Positions 1 to 9,240 are shown, counted from the first letter of the stretch. The stretch is 56,177 nt of DNA from an uncultured Lachnospiraceae bacterium (GCA_902766825.1 CACXFB010000112.1:1-56177), one strand, 5' to 3'. Notes: a model not told the origin generated them from the sequence alone. Numbers and translations: made by a program.

Positions 1-372
1 AAGATTACCTGTTATTGTAGTCTGAAAATTAGCTGTAGGATTTAATTCCTGAACCATTGAAAATCCAATCTCCTGATCGATAAGCTGGCCGGCAAAAGCC
101 AGTATCATGGTACATATATTAGCCATGAAACCTATCACAATTCCAAGTATCATTTCTTTCAATATTAGAATACCCATTCCGATTATTCCGGTATACTTAA
201 TATCACTGTATCCAACTGCCGTAACAACCATAACAGTCAGAAAAAATGTAATTGCAGTCTTAATTCTCACCGGCACATTCGAGTGACTAAAAAACGGTGC
301 AGTAAAAATGAAGGCGGAAATTCTAACAAATATCAGAATGCAAAATTCCAACTGTTCTATGGTAAAACTCAT
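1..372 (-). CDS. fliR: Flagellar export apparatus protein FliR (5' part only)
   Basis: The reading frame starts at the ATG at 370-372 and stays open to the window edge, giving about 124 N-terminal residues of a protein usually near 260. The peptide begins MSFTIEQLEFCILIFVRISA and continues with hydrophobic segments and the motif GQLIDQEIGFSMVQELNPTA, typical of FliR. FliR is an inner-membrane part of the flagellar type III export gate with FliP and FliQ. It lies 24 bases after fliQ on the same strand, in the usual fliO-P-Q-R order. The frame is truncated by the window, not by mutation. Confidence 0.93.
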   Translation of the reverse strand, partial: MSFTIEQLEFCILIFVRISAFIFTAPFFSHSNVPVRIKTAITFFLTVMVVTAVGYSDIKYTGIIGMGILILKEMILGIVIGFMANICTMILAFAGQLIDQEIGFSMVQELNPTANFQTTITGNL

Positions 373-396
373 CAGATTCCTCCATCACTTCTTCCA

Positions 397-666
397 TCAT
401 TTTATATACTGATCAAAGTTAGAAAACAACTCAATCGTATAATCCGTAACCGTTCCTAAAATAAATGATCCTGCAAGTGCTATTACCACAAATATTGCAA
501 GAAGCTTAGGAACAAATGAAAGTGTCTGCTCCTGTATCGAGGTAACTGTCTGAAGTATACTTACTAACAAACCTACCACAAGAGAAACTATCAATATTGG
601 GGCCGCAACACGGACAGTTGTATACAATGCCCCTCTAAAAATATCAACAACTGAATCTATTGACAT
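397..666 (-). CDS. fliQ: Flagellar export apparatus protein FliQ
   Basis: This 89-residue protein has two hydrophobic segments (about residues 15-37 and 50-75) and the family pattern around LQTVTSIQEQTLSFVPKLLA, and has the usual FliQ length. It forms part of the export gate for rod, hook and filament subunits, with FliP and FliR. An AAAGGAG site precedes the ATG by seven bases. It lies between fliP and fliR in the minus-strand flagellar operon. Nothing unusual is seen. Confidence 0.95.
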   Translation of the reverse strand: MSIDSVVDIFRGALYTTVRVAAPILIVSLVVGLLVSILQTVTSIQEQTLSFVPKLLAIFVVIALAGSFILGTVTDYTIELFSNFDQYIK

Positions 667-679
667 TTAAATACTCCTT

Positions 680-1477
680 TCAGTAGAAGGTTTTAACAAC
701 ATTACCTATTATCAGATTCCATCCGTCTGCCAGTACAAATAAAAGAATCTTAAACGGCATCGATATTACCGTTGGCGGTAGCATCATCATACCCATTGAC
801 ATGAGCGTTGATGCAACAACCATATCAATAATGATAAAAGGTATATATATAATGAATCCTATAATAAATGCTGTTCTAAGTTCACTTATAATAAATGACG
901 GAATCAGCACTCTTGAAGGAACATCATCCAATGTATTGATAATCAGTTCTTCGTCACTTCCCTGATTATATATATCAACAAACAAGGATAAATCCTTAGT
1001 TCTCGTCTGCTTAAACATAAATTCACGAAGAGGTTCCATTCCCTCTTTGTAAGCTTCCTGTGTAGTTATTGTTCCATTATTAAGTGGAGTAATTGCCCTG
1101 TCGTTAATTCTAAGCAATACAGGTGACATAATAAAAAGTGTCAGAAACAAAGATAACCCTACAAGAATCTGATTAGGAGGCGTCGTCTGCGTACCTATTG
1201 CACTTCTTACAAAATGAAGTACTATCAGAATTCTCGTAAAGCTCGTTAACATTATGACAATTGACGGTGCCAAAGATAACACTGTAAGTAACAGCAATAT
1301 CCTTAAAGTAGACGATAATGATGTACTGTCACTGTTATCAGGCACAGACAAACTTATTGAATAATCATCTGCAGCCATTGCAGGATTACTGACAAGAAAT
1401 ATTGCTGCCAGACACACAACAAACATACCCAGACTTATCAAAATTATTCTCTTTTTTAATAACTTCTTTCGAATCAT
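680..1477 (-). CDS. fliP: Flagellar export apparatus protein FliP
   Basis: This 265-residue protein starts with a cleavable-looking signal peptide (positively charged start, hydrophobic core to about residue 33, NPAMAADD), as FliP proteins typically have. Family motifs include LTVLSLAPSIVIMLTSFTRI and RSAIGTQTTPPNQILVGLSLFLT, and several C-terminal membrane segments follow. It is the core pore subunit of the flagellar export gate. Its ATG overlaps the fliO stop codon as ATGA, which suggests translational coupling. It lies 13 bases before fliQ. Confidence 0.96.
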   Translation of the reverse strand: MIRKKLLKKRIILISLGMFVVCLAAIFLVSNPAMAADDYSISLSVPDNSDSTSLSSTLRILLLLTVLSLAPSIVIMLTSFTRILIVLHFVRSAIGTQTTPPNQILVGLSLFLTLFIMSPVLLRINDRAITPLNNGTITTQEAYKEGMEPLREFMFKQTRTKDLSLFVDIYNQGSDEELIINTLDDVPSRVLIPSFIISELRTAFIIGFIIYIPFIIIDMVVASTLMSMGMMMLPPTVISMPFKILLFVLADGWNLIIGNVVKTFY

Positions 1478-1935
1478 TTTCCTTTTCTTACCTTGCCTAC
1501 CGTCATGTCCAACATTTCTTTGAAAGATTTAAACTGAACGGCTTCCTCTCTTTTGATAAGATTATCCTCATCAATCTCTCCAAGCAGGGTAATCTCTTCC
1601 TTACCCACAGCAATGGCAAAACATTTACCTGCCACCTTTACAATCTGAATATATTTTGTGGTTGAAATCTTATAGGTATCCACAATACTAATATTATTGT
1701 TATGCATACTTCCAGCGGATATCTGTCCAATCTTACGTGTCACAAAATATGAGCTTGCAATTATTATTATAAACAACACAAGCAGACCTAAAATCTGAAG
1801 CACGCTGTCCAGTGTAGAGGCACCCCCTGCCACATGGGAGGAGTCTGCCACACACGATGTACCTAAACTGCGCAACATCTGCGAGATTCTAAGGCTGCCT
1901 GATAAAAAATGAAAACTATAAACGTTATTAATCAC
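1474..1935 (-). CDS. fliO: Flagellar biosynthetic protein FliO
   Basis: This 153-residue protein has one strong membrane segment (about residues 46-67, LQILGLLVLFIIIIASSYFV). A short charged cytoplasmic domain follows, with the FliO-like stretch ISIVDTYKISTTKYIQIVKVAGKCFAIAV. FliO helps assemble the FliP-Q-R gate. The chosen start is GTG at 1933-1935, with AGGAAG five bases upstream. The gene lies between cheY and fliP as in Bacillus and Clostridia. FliO sequences are poorly conserved, so the assignment rests on order plus architecture. Confidence 0.85.
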   Translation of the reverse strand: MINNVYSFHFLSGSLRISQMLRSLGTSCVADSSHVAGGASTLDSVLQILGLLVLFIIIIASSYFVTRKIGQISAGSMHNNNISIVDTYKISTTKYIQIVKVAGKCFAIAVGKEEITLLGEIDEDNLIKREEAVQFKSFKEMLDMTVGKVRKGK

Positions 1936-1945
1936 TTTAATCTTC

Positions 1946-2308
1946 CTATCCTATTGCCTTTTTAACAGCTTCAAGGACTCTGTCAGCCTGAAACGGTTTA
2001 ACAATGAAATCCTTTGCTCCTGACTGTATTGATTCAATAACCATTGCCTGCTGTCCCATGGCAGAACACATTATTACTTTTGCTGATGAATCCATTGATT
2101 TAATCTTCTTAAGGGCCTGAATACCATCCATCTCAGGCATTGTGATATCCATGAGTACAAGATCTGGCTGGCTTTCATTATACTTCTCAACAGCCTTAAG
2201 ACCATTTTCAGCCTCTGCTACCACAGTATATCCATTCTTGGTAAGGATATCCTTAATCATCATTCTCATAAATGCTGCATCATCGCAAATTAAAATATTC
2301 TTTCCCAT
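1946..2308 (-). CDS. cheY: Chemotaxis response regulator CheY
   Basis: This is a single receiver domain of 120 residues. Visible active-site residues are the acidic pair D9/D10, the phosphoacceptor D54 in LVLMDITMPEMDG, S82 in place of the usual threonine, and K104 in IVKPF. Phosphorylated CheY binds the switch protein FliM and changes motor rotation. It sits between fliY and fliO, the classical Bacillus/Clostridium position, beside the CheC-type phosphatase domain of FliY that would dephosphorylate it. No output domain is present. Confidence 0.96.
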   Translation of the reverse strand: MGKNILICDDAAFMRMMIKDILTKNGYTVVAEAENGLKAVEKYNESQPDLVLMDITMPEMDGIQALKKIKSMDSSAKVIMCSAMGQQAMVIESIQSGAKDFIVKPFQADRVLEAVKKAIG

Positions 2309-2361
2309 AATAAATCTCCATTCCAGAGTGCAGTTATTATCCTGTCACCCCTGTTTATAGT

Positions 2362-3606
2362 TTAGTTCACGATTTCGGTAACTCTGATACCAAAATACTC
2401 TTCAATAACAACAACTTCGCCTTTGGCAACATACTTTCCGTTAACCATTACATCTATCGGTTCTCCGGCAAGCTTATTAAGCTCTATGATGGTTCCCGGT
2501 TTAAAATCAAGAATTTCTTTTATTGATTTATTGGTTCTTCCAAGTTCAACAGTAACTTCAAGAGGAACATCCATAATAAGTTCAATATTCTCATGCTTTT
2601 GTGACGGATTGCCCATGCTAGTAAATGGTGTAAACTGTGCCGGTGCAACATTAATATCCTGCATAGGCTGTTGTATATACTGTTGCTGTATCGGCTGCTG
2701 ATACTGTGCCATATTCATAGGCATCACAGGCACTCCCTGAGGAGCCATTCCCTGTGGCGGCATACCGTTCATCATCTGACCTAACGGAATCTGACCACTC
2801 ATATCCATTGCAGGCATGCCCGTATTCATCTGCTGTGACTGTTCTGTACCAACAGTTTGTTGTACAGGCTGTGGTTGTGGTTCCGGTTGTGGTTCCGGTT
2901 GTGGTTCCGGTTGTGAATTACTGCCATTTTTAATATCTTCCGCAAAACTTCCATATAACACTCTTGCAAATTCAAGAGGATATAACTGCATCAGCTGACT
3001 GTCAATAAGTCCTTCAATCTCCATTCTGAAAGATACCATTACAAAACGGTCTTTCAAAAATTCAGGCAAACCATCAAGTGAAATATCATCACTCAGGTTA
3101 ATGAGATTAGCATTAGGTGGACTGATATCAACCTTTTTGTTAAGCATCGCTGAAATTGATGTTGCCGATGAACCCATCATCTGGTTCATAGCTTCACTTA
3201 TTGCACTAAGATGTAATTCTGAAAGTTCTCCTGATACCTCCAGTCCATCTCCACCCATCATAAGGTCTGTAATTATCTTTACGTCATCTTCTTCAAGAAT
3301 CAGGATGTTGTTACCATCCAATCCTTCCTTATATGAAATCTGAACAAAAACACAAGGTTTTGCGTATGTATCTGTTATTTCATCCCATGTAGTATATGAT
3401 ACCGCCGGAGTTGTAATATCAACTCTTCGGTTAATTAACGTGGAAAGCGTCGTCGCAGCCGTACCCATGCTGATGTTCGATATTTCACCGATTGCATCTT
3501 CTTCTTCGGCTGTCAACGAATCATTATTCTCATCAAGATTGACGTTTTCTTCGCTCATGCTGCTTAGCAAGGCGTTGATTTCTTCTTGTGATAACATCCC
3601 ATCCAT
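2362..3606 (-). CDS. fliY: Flagellar motor switch phosphatase FliY (FliN family)
   Basis: This 414-residue switch protein has three parts. The N-terminal LSQEEINALL motif is the short CheY-P binding helix shared with FliM. A CheC-like domain follows (about 35-210) with both phosphatase signatures, ExxN in EEDAIGEISNISM and in SAISEAMNQMM. A low-complexity linker rich in Q, P and M contains a QPEP repeat, and a C-terminal FliN/SpoA domain spans about 335-414. It forms part of the C-ring and removes phosphate from CheY. The start lies five bases after fliM, whose end supplies a GAGGA site. Confidence 0.94.
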   Translation of the reverse strand: MDGMLSQEEINALLSSMSEENVNLDENNDSLTAEEEDAIGEISNISMGTAATTLSTLINRRVDITTPAVSYTTWDEITDTYAKPCVFVQISYKEGLDGNNILILEEDDVKIITDLMMGGDGLEVSGELSELHLSAISEAMNQMMGSSATSISAMLNKKVDISPPNANLINLSDDISLDGLPEFLKDRFVMVSFRMEIEGLIDSQLMQLYPLEFARVLYGSFAEDIKNGSNSQPEPQPEPQPEPQPQPVQQTVGTEQSQQMNTGMPAMDMSGQIPLGQMMNGMPPQGMAPQGVPVMPMNMAQYQQPIQQQYIQQPMQDINVAPAQFTPFTSMGNPSQKHENIELIMDVPLEVTVELGRTNKSIKEILDFKPGTIIELNKLAGEPIDVMVNGKYVAKGEVVVIEEYFGIRVTEIVN

Positions 3607-3611
3607 TGACG

Positions 3612-4592
3612 CTATTCCTCCTCTTTATATATTTTCTGTACCCTCACCGCATACGAATCTGAAAAAGCACCCGGCAATGCGGAAAACTTACGGATATTAC
3701 CCACATATACATCCAGCTCATCACTTACTTTTGTATTGAGCTTAATAATGTCACCCACTTGTAAATCCGTAAACTCATTAACTGAAATAATACTCTTTCC
3801 AAGAATAGCCCTTATCGGAATCTTTGCTTTCTCAATTGCAACCTCAATTACATCTTTATATTTTTTTGAATCTTTTTCTTCTATGCTGGCATACCAATAC
3901 TTCGTATTGAGCCTTTCCACAACAGACTCAAGGCATGAAAACGGAAGACATATGTTAACCATTCCCGTAACCTCACCCATCTGAAGATTCATTGTAACAA
4001 TAGACGTCATCTCAGTAGGAGAAACAATTTGTATGAACTGTGAACTGGTCTCTATTCTCTCAAGCTTTGGCGTAAGCTTCACAACATTCTGCCATGGTTC
4101 AATAAGCAAATCAGACATAGAAACAAATATATGCTCCAATATTGTAATCTCTACTTCTGAAAAGTCTCTTATCTTTTCCATAGGCAACCCATATCCGCCA
4201 AGCATTCTGTCCACAATGGCAAACCCAAGATTCTCGGCCATCTCCACAACAATACTGCCGGGCAGGGGATCCATATTAACAATCCCAAGTAAAACCGGAT
4301 TGGACAATGAATTAGTGAACTCTGTGTAAGTTGCCTCCTCCGAATTCATCACCTGCACAGACACATTCTTTCTTACATACAGAGGAAGATTCGTTGATAA
4401 AAGTCTTCCGTAATGTTCGAAAATAATCTCCAATGTTCTAAGGTGTTCCTTTGAAAACTTAGAAGGTCTGGCAAAATTATAATTCTTAACCTGCTTATCA
4501 TTAGAATTCTTAATCTCATCAGCATCCAGTTCACCACTGCTTAATGCAGCCAGCAGATTATCTATCTCATCTTGAGATAAGACATCACTCAT
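3612..4592 (-). CDS. fliM: Flagellar motor switch protein FliM
   Basis: This 326-residue protein begins MSDVLSQDEIDNLLAAL, the CheY-P binding peptide of FliM. The middle domain contains the family motif MLGGYGLPM (about residues 135-145), and a C-terminal SpoA domain with KLNTKVSDELDVYVGN follows. FliM couples CheY-P binding to rotor conformational change. GGAGG precedes the ATG by eight bases. It is followed almost directly by fliY, so the two switch genes are probably coupled. The length is typical. Confidence 0.96.
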   Translation of the reverse strand: MSDVLSQDEIDNLLAALSSGELDADEIKNSNDKQVKNYNFARPSKFSKEHLRTLEIIFEHYGRLLSTNLPLYVRKNVSVQVMNSEEATYTEFTNSLSNPVLLGIVNMDPLPGSIVVEMAENLGFAIVDRMLGGYGLPMEKIRDFSEVEITILEHIFVSMSDLLIEPWQNVVKLTPKLERIETSSQFIQIVSPTEMTSIVTMNLQMGEVTGMVNICLPFSCLESVVERLNTKYWYASIEEKDSKKYKDVIEVAIEKAKIPIRAILGKSIISVNEFTDLQVGDIIKLNTKVSDELDVYVGNIRKFSALPGAFSDSYAVRVQKIYKEEE

Positions 4593-4709
4593 CTGTTACA
4601 CCTCCTGAACACTAATATTTAACTAAGATATTATACCATATAATATGTATCATGTGCAAACATAACAATTATTTAGCAACATTTAATACAAATATTATAA
4701 AACAAAACC

Positions 4710-5234
4710 TTACTGGAATGCAAGATTTCCAAAGCTAACATCAACAACTGCATCTGAATCTAATACTTTCTTAGAGGAGAACTCACTAAGAATCTCCTGT
4801 TTAATCTCATCTATATGAGACTGTGCATAATCCTTTGTATATTTTGAGAATATATAATTGATTCTGTCCTTAAACAGATTCTCGTTAGCTGTAATATATG
4901 TACTTACACTGCTGTAATCCGAATCTTTTGTGTTAAGAGTAAGTGAAATTCCGTTAATCACAGCGTAATGATCGCTTGATTCTCCTTCATTTCTCTTTAA
5001 TGTAATGGTAAGCTCACCATTTTCAAAAGTAATTGATGACAAATCATCAATAGAATAATCCGCATCGCCATCAGAATCGTTCTCAATCTCAAGGTCAACT
5101 GCCGATGCCACCCTGTCAATGAGTGCATTTGTTTTGTTTGCATTCGGAACAACTGCAAACAATATAACAACATCGAGAACTATGCTTATTACAAGCAATG
5201 CTATCATTATAATTGATAAAATATTTTTCTTCAT
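4710..5234 (-). CDS. fliL: Flagellar basal body-associated protein FliL
   Basis: This is a protein of about 174 residues from the ATG at 5232-5234. That start follows AGGA by seven bases and is preferred over an upstream in-frame TTG. It has one N-terminal membrane segment (LSIIMIALLVISIVLDVVILFAVV). A periplasm-facing domain ends in the FliL-like pattern INYIFSKYTKDYAQ, then IKQEILSEFSSKKVLDSDAVVDVSFGNLAFQ. FliL surrounds the stator and affects torque and stator stability. It lies between motB and fliM. A gene-free stretch of about 115 bases separates it from fliM. Confidence 0.85.
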   Translation of the reverse strand: MKKNILSIIMIALLVISIVLDVVILFAVVPNANKTNALIDRVASAVDLEIENDSDGDADYSIDDLSSITFENGELTITLKRNEGESSDHYAVINGISLTLNTKDSDYSSVSTYITANENLFKDRINYIFSKYTKDYAQSHIDEIKQEILSEFSSKKVLDSDAVVDVSFGNLAFQ

Positions 5235-5275
5235 AATAATCCTCATTTCCAATACATTATTTTAATAACCCTTTA

Positions 5276-6097
5276 TTATCTTTTATAATTCTCCGTATAA
5301 ATCTTAAATTCAACACGTCTGTTTTTTGCTCTGCCTGCAGATGATGTATTATCAGCTATCGGATTGTATTCACTTCTGCCTGCAGCTTCTAACGAATCGG
5401 GATCAAGATGTTTCTTTCCCACCATAAACTTCCATACCGAATAAGCTCTGGCACTGGACAGTTCCATATTATCATCATATTTAGAACTAGAACCTACTGG
5501 TACATTATCTGTATGTCCTTCTATTTTTATAAGATTATCATCATAATTCTTCAAAATATTACCAATCTTATCAAGTATAGGAAGTGAACCATCTTTAATC
5601 TTTGTCTCGCCTGAGTCAAAAAGAATCGCACCGCTTATAGTAAGTTTAACATATTGATTGTTAGGATCTATCGATATATCAACATCACTGTCAATTTCTT
5701 CGCTACTCATAAGCTGGGCAACCTCTTCATAGAGCTTTTTAACTGCCTCTTCCTGCATCTTTTCTACATACTCAACAGCATCATCTATTTCTCTGGTTTC
5801 ACTGTCACTATCGACCGGTTTTCCGGTATCAAACGTATACGAATCCAGATTGTTAAGCTGACTTATTCCGCTTGAAATCAGCTGTCCTGTCTTATTAATT
5901 GCCGAACCACCGGAACTGAATATACTAAAACTGTTGCTAAGTGATGCCACAACCGCAGCATATTTTTCAGCATCTATAGATGACATTGAAAACAAAAGCA
6001 CGAAAAAGCAAAGCAACAAATTCATAAGGTCACTGAAAGTGGCCATCCACGCCGGCGAACCTTTAGGCGCATCTTCCGCTTTTTTCTTTTTTGCCAC
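5276..6097 (-). CDS. motB: Flagellar stator protein MotB
   Basis: This stator subunit has a short basic N terminus and one membrane helix, FSDLMNLLLCFFVLLFSM, which holds the essential proton-channel aspartate (D23 from this start). It ends in an OmpA-like peptidoglycan-binding domain (IEGHTDNVPVGSS, LSSARA). It pairs with MotA to drive rotation and anchors the stator to the wall. I chose the GTG that gives MAKKKK. An in-frame GTG nine bases further out (6106) sits too close to GAGAGG. It is next to motA and upstream of fliL. Confidence 0.94.
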   Translation of the reverse strand: MAKKKKAEDAPKGSPAWMATFSDLMNLLLCFFVLLFSMSSIDAEKYAAVVASLSNSFSIFSSGGSAINKTGQLISSGISQLNNLDSYTFDTGKPVDSDSETREIDDAVEYVEKMQEEAVKKLYEEVAQLMSSEEIDSDVDISIDPNNQYVKLTISGAILFDSGETKIKDGSLPILDKIGNILKNYDDNLIKIEGHTDNVPVGSSSKYDDNMELSSARAYSVWKFMVGKKHLDPDSLEAAGRSEYNPIADNTSSAGRAKNRRVEFKIYTENYKR

Positions 6098-6152
6098 GAT
6101 TTCCACATCCTCTCTATATAAATATTCTCAGTAAATAAGTATTCCTGAATAT

Positions 6153-6965
6153 TTAAGCTCCTTCTTCTTCACCTTCAGTAACTCTGTCTTTAGGTGCAAG
6201 GAACGATTTAAGCTTTTCTTCAATTACTCTTGGATTCTCTCCAGCCTGAATTGACAATAAGCCCTCAACAATTATCTGCTTTGACATATCCTCAGCATCC
6301 GATGATGCTTTAAGCTTTGTTGCGATAGGAGTTGCAACCCAGTTAGCAACAAGTGAACCATAAAGAGTTGTAATAAGAGCAACCGCCATACTAGGTCCAA
6401 TCGAACTAGGATCATCCAACTGTTTTAACATGTTAATAAGACCAATAAGTGTACCAATCATACCCCATGCAGGTCCCATCGACGCCATGTTTTCCCAAAA
6501 AGCAATTACTTTTTTATGTCTTTCGTTAACAGATTCAAGTTCCGTATCAAGAATACTTGAAACCAGTTCCGGATCTGTTCCGTCAACTATAAGCATTATT
6601 CCTTTTTTAATAAAGTCATCTTCGATATTGTTAGCAAGTTCCTCTAACGACAAAAGGCCTTCTTTTCTTGCAACATTGGAAAGTTCTATTATCTGTTTTA
6701 TTGTCTCACCTGCATTAAAAGTCTTTATCTTAAATGCAAGTCCGATACTTTTTAATTTTCCGAAGAAATCGCCTAAACTTACTGACATTGTTATCAAACA
6801 CGAAATAGTTCCTCCCAATGTAATAATAACCGAAGGAATATCAATAAAACTTCCCAGATTGGCTGTAATAAAAGTCATGTTTTTCTGGTCGAACATAATA
6901 CCGAAAATAACCATTACCAATCCCATTATTATTCCTATTAATGTAGCAATATCCAATATAATCAC
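6153..6965 (-). CDS. motA: Flagellar stator protein MotA
   Basis: This 270-residue MotA/ExbB-type protein has four membrane segments (about 4-24, 33-54, 150-172, 183-203) and a cytoplasmic loop with charged residues between the second and third. The family motif NMASMGPAWGMIGTLIGLINML is present. It forms the proton-conducting stator with MotB. The start is a GTG eight bases after the flbD stop, with only a weak ribosome site, so translation may be coupled to flbD. The motA-motB pair between flbD and fliL is a clostridial arrangement. Confidence 0.95.
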   Translation of the reverse strand: MIILDIATLIGIIMGLVMVIFGIMFDQKNMTFITANLGSFIDIPSVIITLGGTISCLITMSVSLGDFFGKLKSIGLAFKIKTFNAGETIKQIIELSNVARKEGLLSLEELANNIEDDFIKKGIMLIVDGTDPELVSSILDTELESVNERHKKVIAFWENMASMGPAWGMIGTLIGLINMLKQLDDPSSIGPSMAVALITTLYGSLVANWVATPIATKLKASSDAEDMSKQIIVEGLLSIQAGENPRVIEEKLKSFLAPKDRVTEGEEEGA

Positions 6966-6973
6966 CGCCGATT

Positions 6974-7174
6974 CTAATCATCTTTTAGTATTTTTTTATA
7001 AATATCCTGCTTAAATAATATTACAAGATTACGTACTTCTTGTCTATTCTCTTTTACGATTATTTTTTTTCCCGTCGTAAGTGTAACAACCGTATCCGGC
7101 GTTTCTTCAACAATCTCTATTAAGTCAGGATTAAGCATAAATTTTGAATCATTAAGTCTTGTAAGTTCTATCAT
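6974..7174 (-). CDS. flbD: Flagellar protein FlbD (SwrD family)
   Basis: This 66-residue protein begins MIELTRLNDSKFMLNPDLIEIVEETPDTVVTLTTGKKIIVKE, the characteristic FlbD/YlzI start. The ATG at 7172-7174 follows GGAGGG by four bases; the longer frame only adds a TTG that overlaps this site. In B. subtilis the equivalent SwrD supports stator torque, which fits its place directly before motA. It is separated from flgE by a 98-base gap that contains a strong hairpin. Confidence 0.9.
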   Translation of the reverse strand: MIELTRLNDSKFMLNPDLIEIVEETPDTVVTLTTGKKIIVKENRQEVRNLVILFKQDIYKKILKDD

Positions 7175-7219
7175 CTTACCCTCCAAAGATACATATGTAT
7201 ATCATGTTATATACATAAA

Positions 7220-7259
7220 CAGCAGGCTGAATAAAATTTTTGTCCTATCCAGCCTGCTG
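7220..7259 (-). terminator. Hairpin between flgE and flbD (partial terminator or processing site)
   Basis: Two 10-base arms, CAGCAGGCTG and CAGCCTGCTG, are perfectly complementary across a 20-base loop. On the minus strand the 3' arm is followed by TTTATG, not by a real U-run, so full termination is doubtful. Placed just after flgE and before the stator genes, it could attenuate or stabilise the hook mRNA. Confidence 0.5.
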
Positions 7260-7272
7260 CCAGTTGTGACTG

Positions 7273-8715
7273 TTATCTCTTAAGATTTATTAACTCTTCA
7301 AGAAGTGTATCTGATGTGGAAATTACTCTTGAATTTGCCTGATAACCTCTTTGTGTAGTAATCATGTTGGTAAATTCAGTTGCCAAATCCACGTTAGACA
7401 TCTCAAGTACACCAGTTGTAAAACTGTCTCCGTTTTCAGATATCTCAACACCAATTCCATCAAATTCACCCGAGTTAAGTGACTGTGCAAACAAACTTCC
7501 TCCGATTGATTCAAGACCTGCAGGGTTGGCAAATGATGCAACTGCAATCTGACCTAACAATTTGCTGTCACCATTATCATAAGATGCATAGATACGTCCT
7601 TCACCACTTATACTTACACCGTTAATCTTACCAAGTGTAGAACCTGCTCCCTGACCTGTCTGAATGTTACCTCTTGTAGACGTTACATTTGACACGCCAC
7701 TGTTTTCATACATGGTAATCTTTGAAAAATCAACATCAATATCTTCAAAAAGATTTCTTGAACTTGTTGTTCCTGTCATACCTGTGCTTATTGACAATGT
7801 TGCAAAATCGTCTCCATTAATTGAAACAAATTTACCTGTTGACGCATTAAATGTAAGTGTTGCTGCATTACCGTTAAGAGTCACCGCACCTGTTACGCTG
7901 TTAACCTGTGCAGTATATGCACTTCCTCCAAATGAAACCACAGGTGCCGGATTCTTAGGTGCATATGTAGTCTGTCCGTCTACTTCCGTTGCTGTCTCAA
8001 ATATAGATAAACCATTACTGTCAACAATATCAGCCAATGCTACAGAATAAACATTATTATCTCTGTTTCCTGTTGTCTGAACCTTATATTTTGCAGTGTA
8101 CTTATTACCAAGGTTATCATAAAATTCCATCTGAATCGTCTTACCTATCTGTAAATCAGTATCTGTCTGATCAATATTACCTGCAAAATATGTAGCATTT
8201 GTTGCCGAAGGCTGGCTGTATGTATTTTCATTAGTATATATTCCAAGACTCTTAACTTCTGTCTTTGCAATGTTTCCTGTTGAAGGATCAACTCTCCAAC
8301 CCATTACAAGCTCTCCGTTTTCGGTACAAAGATTACCTGATGCATCTGTTGTAAATGCTCCGTTCTTTGTGAAGTAATTAGTTCCGGCGGATGAAACAAT
8401 AAAGAATTCATCTCCGTTAATCATTATATCTGTAGCGTTATCTGTTCTTTGTGAACCACCCTGTGCAGTTATCTGTGTTGAAATAGATGCAACAGATGAT
8501 CCAAGACCTATCTGTTTTGCATTTGTACCAGCTTTACCTGTCTGGTTATTTGCACCGCTGGCACTTTGTGTTGTCTGATAATATACATCTGAAAAATTAA
8601 CTGAACTTGATTTGAAACCGATTGTATTAACATTTGCAATATTGTTACCTATAACATCCATCTTGGTCTGATGCACCCTGAGTCCGGATACAGCAGAGTA
8701 AAGTGATCTCATCAT
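7273..8715 (-). CDS. flgE: Flagellar hook protein FlgE
   Basis: This protein of about 480 residues has the rod/hook N-terminal motif SLYSAVSGLRVHQ, then MDVIGNNIANVNTIGFKSS. The C-terminal motif is ATEFTNMITTQRGYQANSRVI, then SDTLLEELINLKR. Both form the coiled coil that packs hook subunits. The central part is threonine- and serine-rich and surface-exposed. It polymerises into the hook. The ATG at 8713-8715 is eight bases after GGAGG; the apparent upstream ATG overlaps that site. It follows flgD and a TIGR02530-type gene, the usual hook cluster. Confidence 0.95.
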   Translation of the reverse strand: MMRSLYSAVSGLRVHQTKMDVIGNNIANVNTIGFKSSSVNFSDVYYQTTQSASGANNQTGKAGTNAKQIGLGSSVASISTQITAQGGSQRTDNATDIMINGDEFFIVSSAGTNYFTKNGAFTTDASGNLCTENGELVMGWRVDPSTGNIAKTEVKSLGIYTNENTYSQPSATNATYFAGNIDQTDTDLQIGKTIQMEFYDNLGNKYTAKYKVQTTGNRDNNVYSVALADIVDSNGLSIFETATEVDGQTTYAPKNPAPVVSFGGSAYTAQVNSVTGAVTLNGNAATLTFNASTGKFVSINGDDFATLSISTGMTGTTSSRNLFEDIDVDFSKITMYENSGVSNVTSTRGNIQTGQGAGSTLGKINGVSISGEGRIYASYDNGDSKLLGQIAVASFANPAGLESIGGSLFAQSLNSGEFDGIGVEISENGDSFTTGVLEMSNVDLATEFTNMITTQRGYQANSRVISTSDTLLEELINLKR

Positions 8716-8797
8716 AACTTTGTCCTCCATTCATGTATGGGGCGGTTTCATTTTTCTTCTGTCATTCCGAAAAATAATGCTTCCATAAGGTCCGGCA

Positions 8798-9193
8798 TTA
8801 TACTATAACCGCTCCGTCGATATTAGTAATTACTTTGTTATCGCTGTCTCCAAGTGCAGTTACAACCGTATTGTTTGGCACATTGACTATAAAAGCCATA
8901 TCATCCATCATCACCAGTGAATCGTTAATACCTTTTTCCTTGGCAATTCTGACTCCGTCATTAAGTCTTTCTATCTGGGCTTTAGATAAGTCAATGTTTC
9001 TACTCTGCAATCTGAGATTAGCATGTTTTGAAAATGTTAACTGTTCCTCCTGTACGGCTGCCTTCCCTGAAAGAATCTCCTTAAAATCAGGGCTTCCTGC
9101 ATCATTAACAGGTCTTTGTGCCAATGAATTATCATTAATCTTCATCTGGCTGCCCGTCTGCCATGCAAGGGGATATCCAATATTAATTCCCAT
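8798..9193 (-). CDS. Flagellar operon protein of the TIGR02530 type
   Basis: This 131-residue soluble protein of unknown mechanism is found between flgD and flgE in many Firmicutes. The conserved part runs from SKHANLRLQSRNIDLS through ERLNDGVRIAKEKG to MDDMAFIVNVPNNTVVTAL at the C terminus. The ATG follows GAGAGGA by five bases. No signal peptide or membrane segment is seen. Position suggests a role in hook assembly or its regulation, but I do not assign a biochemical function. Confidence 0.82.
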   Translation of the reverse strand: MGINIGYPLAWQTGSQMKINDNSLAQRPVNDAGSPDFKEILSGKAAVQEEQLTFSKHANLRLQSRNIDLSKAQIERLNDGVRIAKEKGINDSLVMMDDMAFIVNVPNNTVVTALGDSDNKVITNIDGAVIV

Positions 9194-9240
9194 GACAATC
9201 CTCTCACTTTCGCCGTAATTGTTATTAATGTCTGTTCGTA

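Noticed and set aside
2870-2920. Frameshift in the fliY linker
   Set aside because: The 12-base repeat is in frame and encodes a regular QPEP linker.
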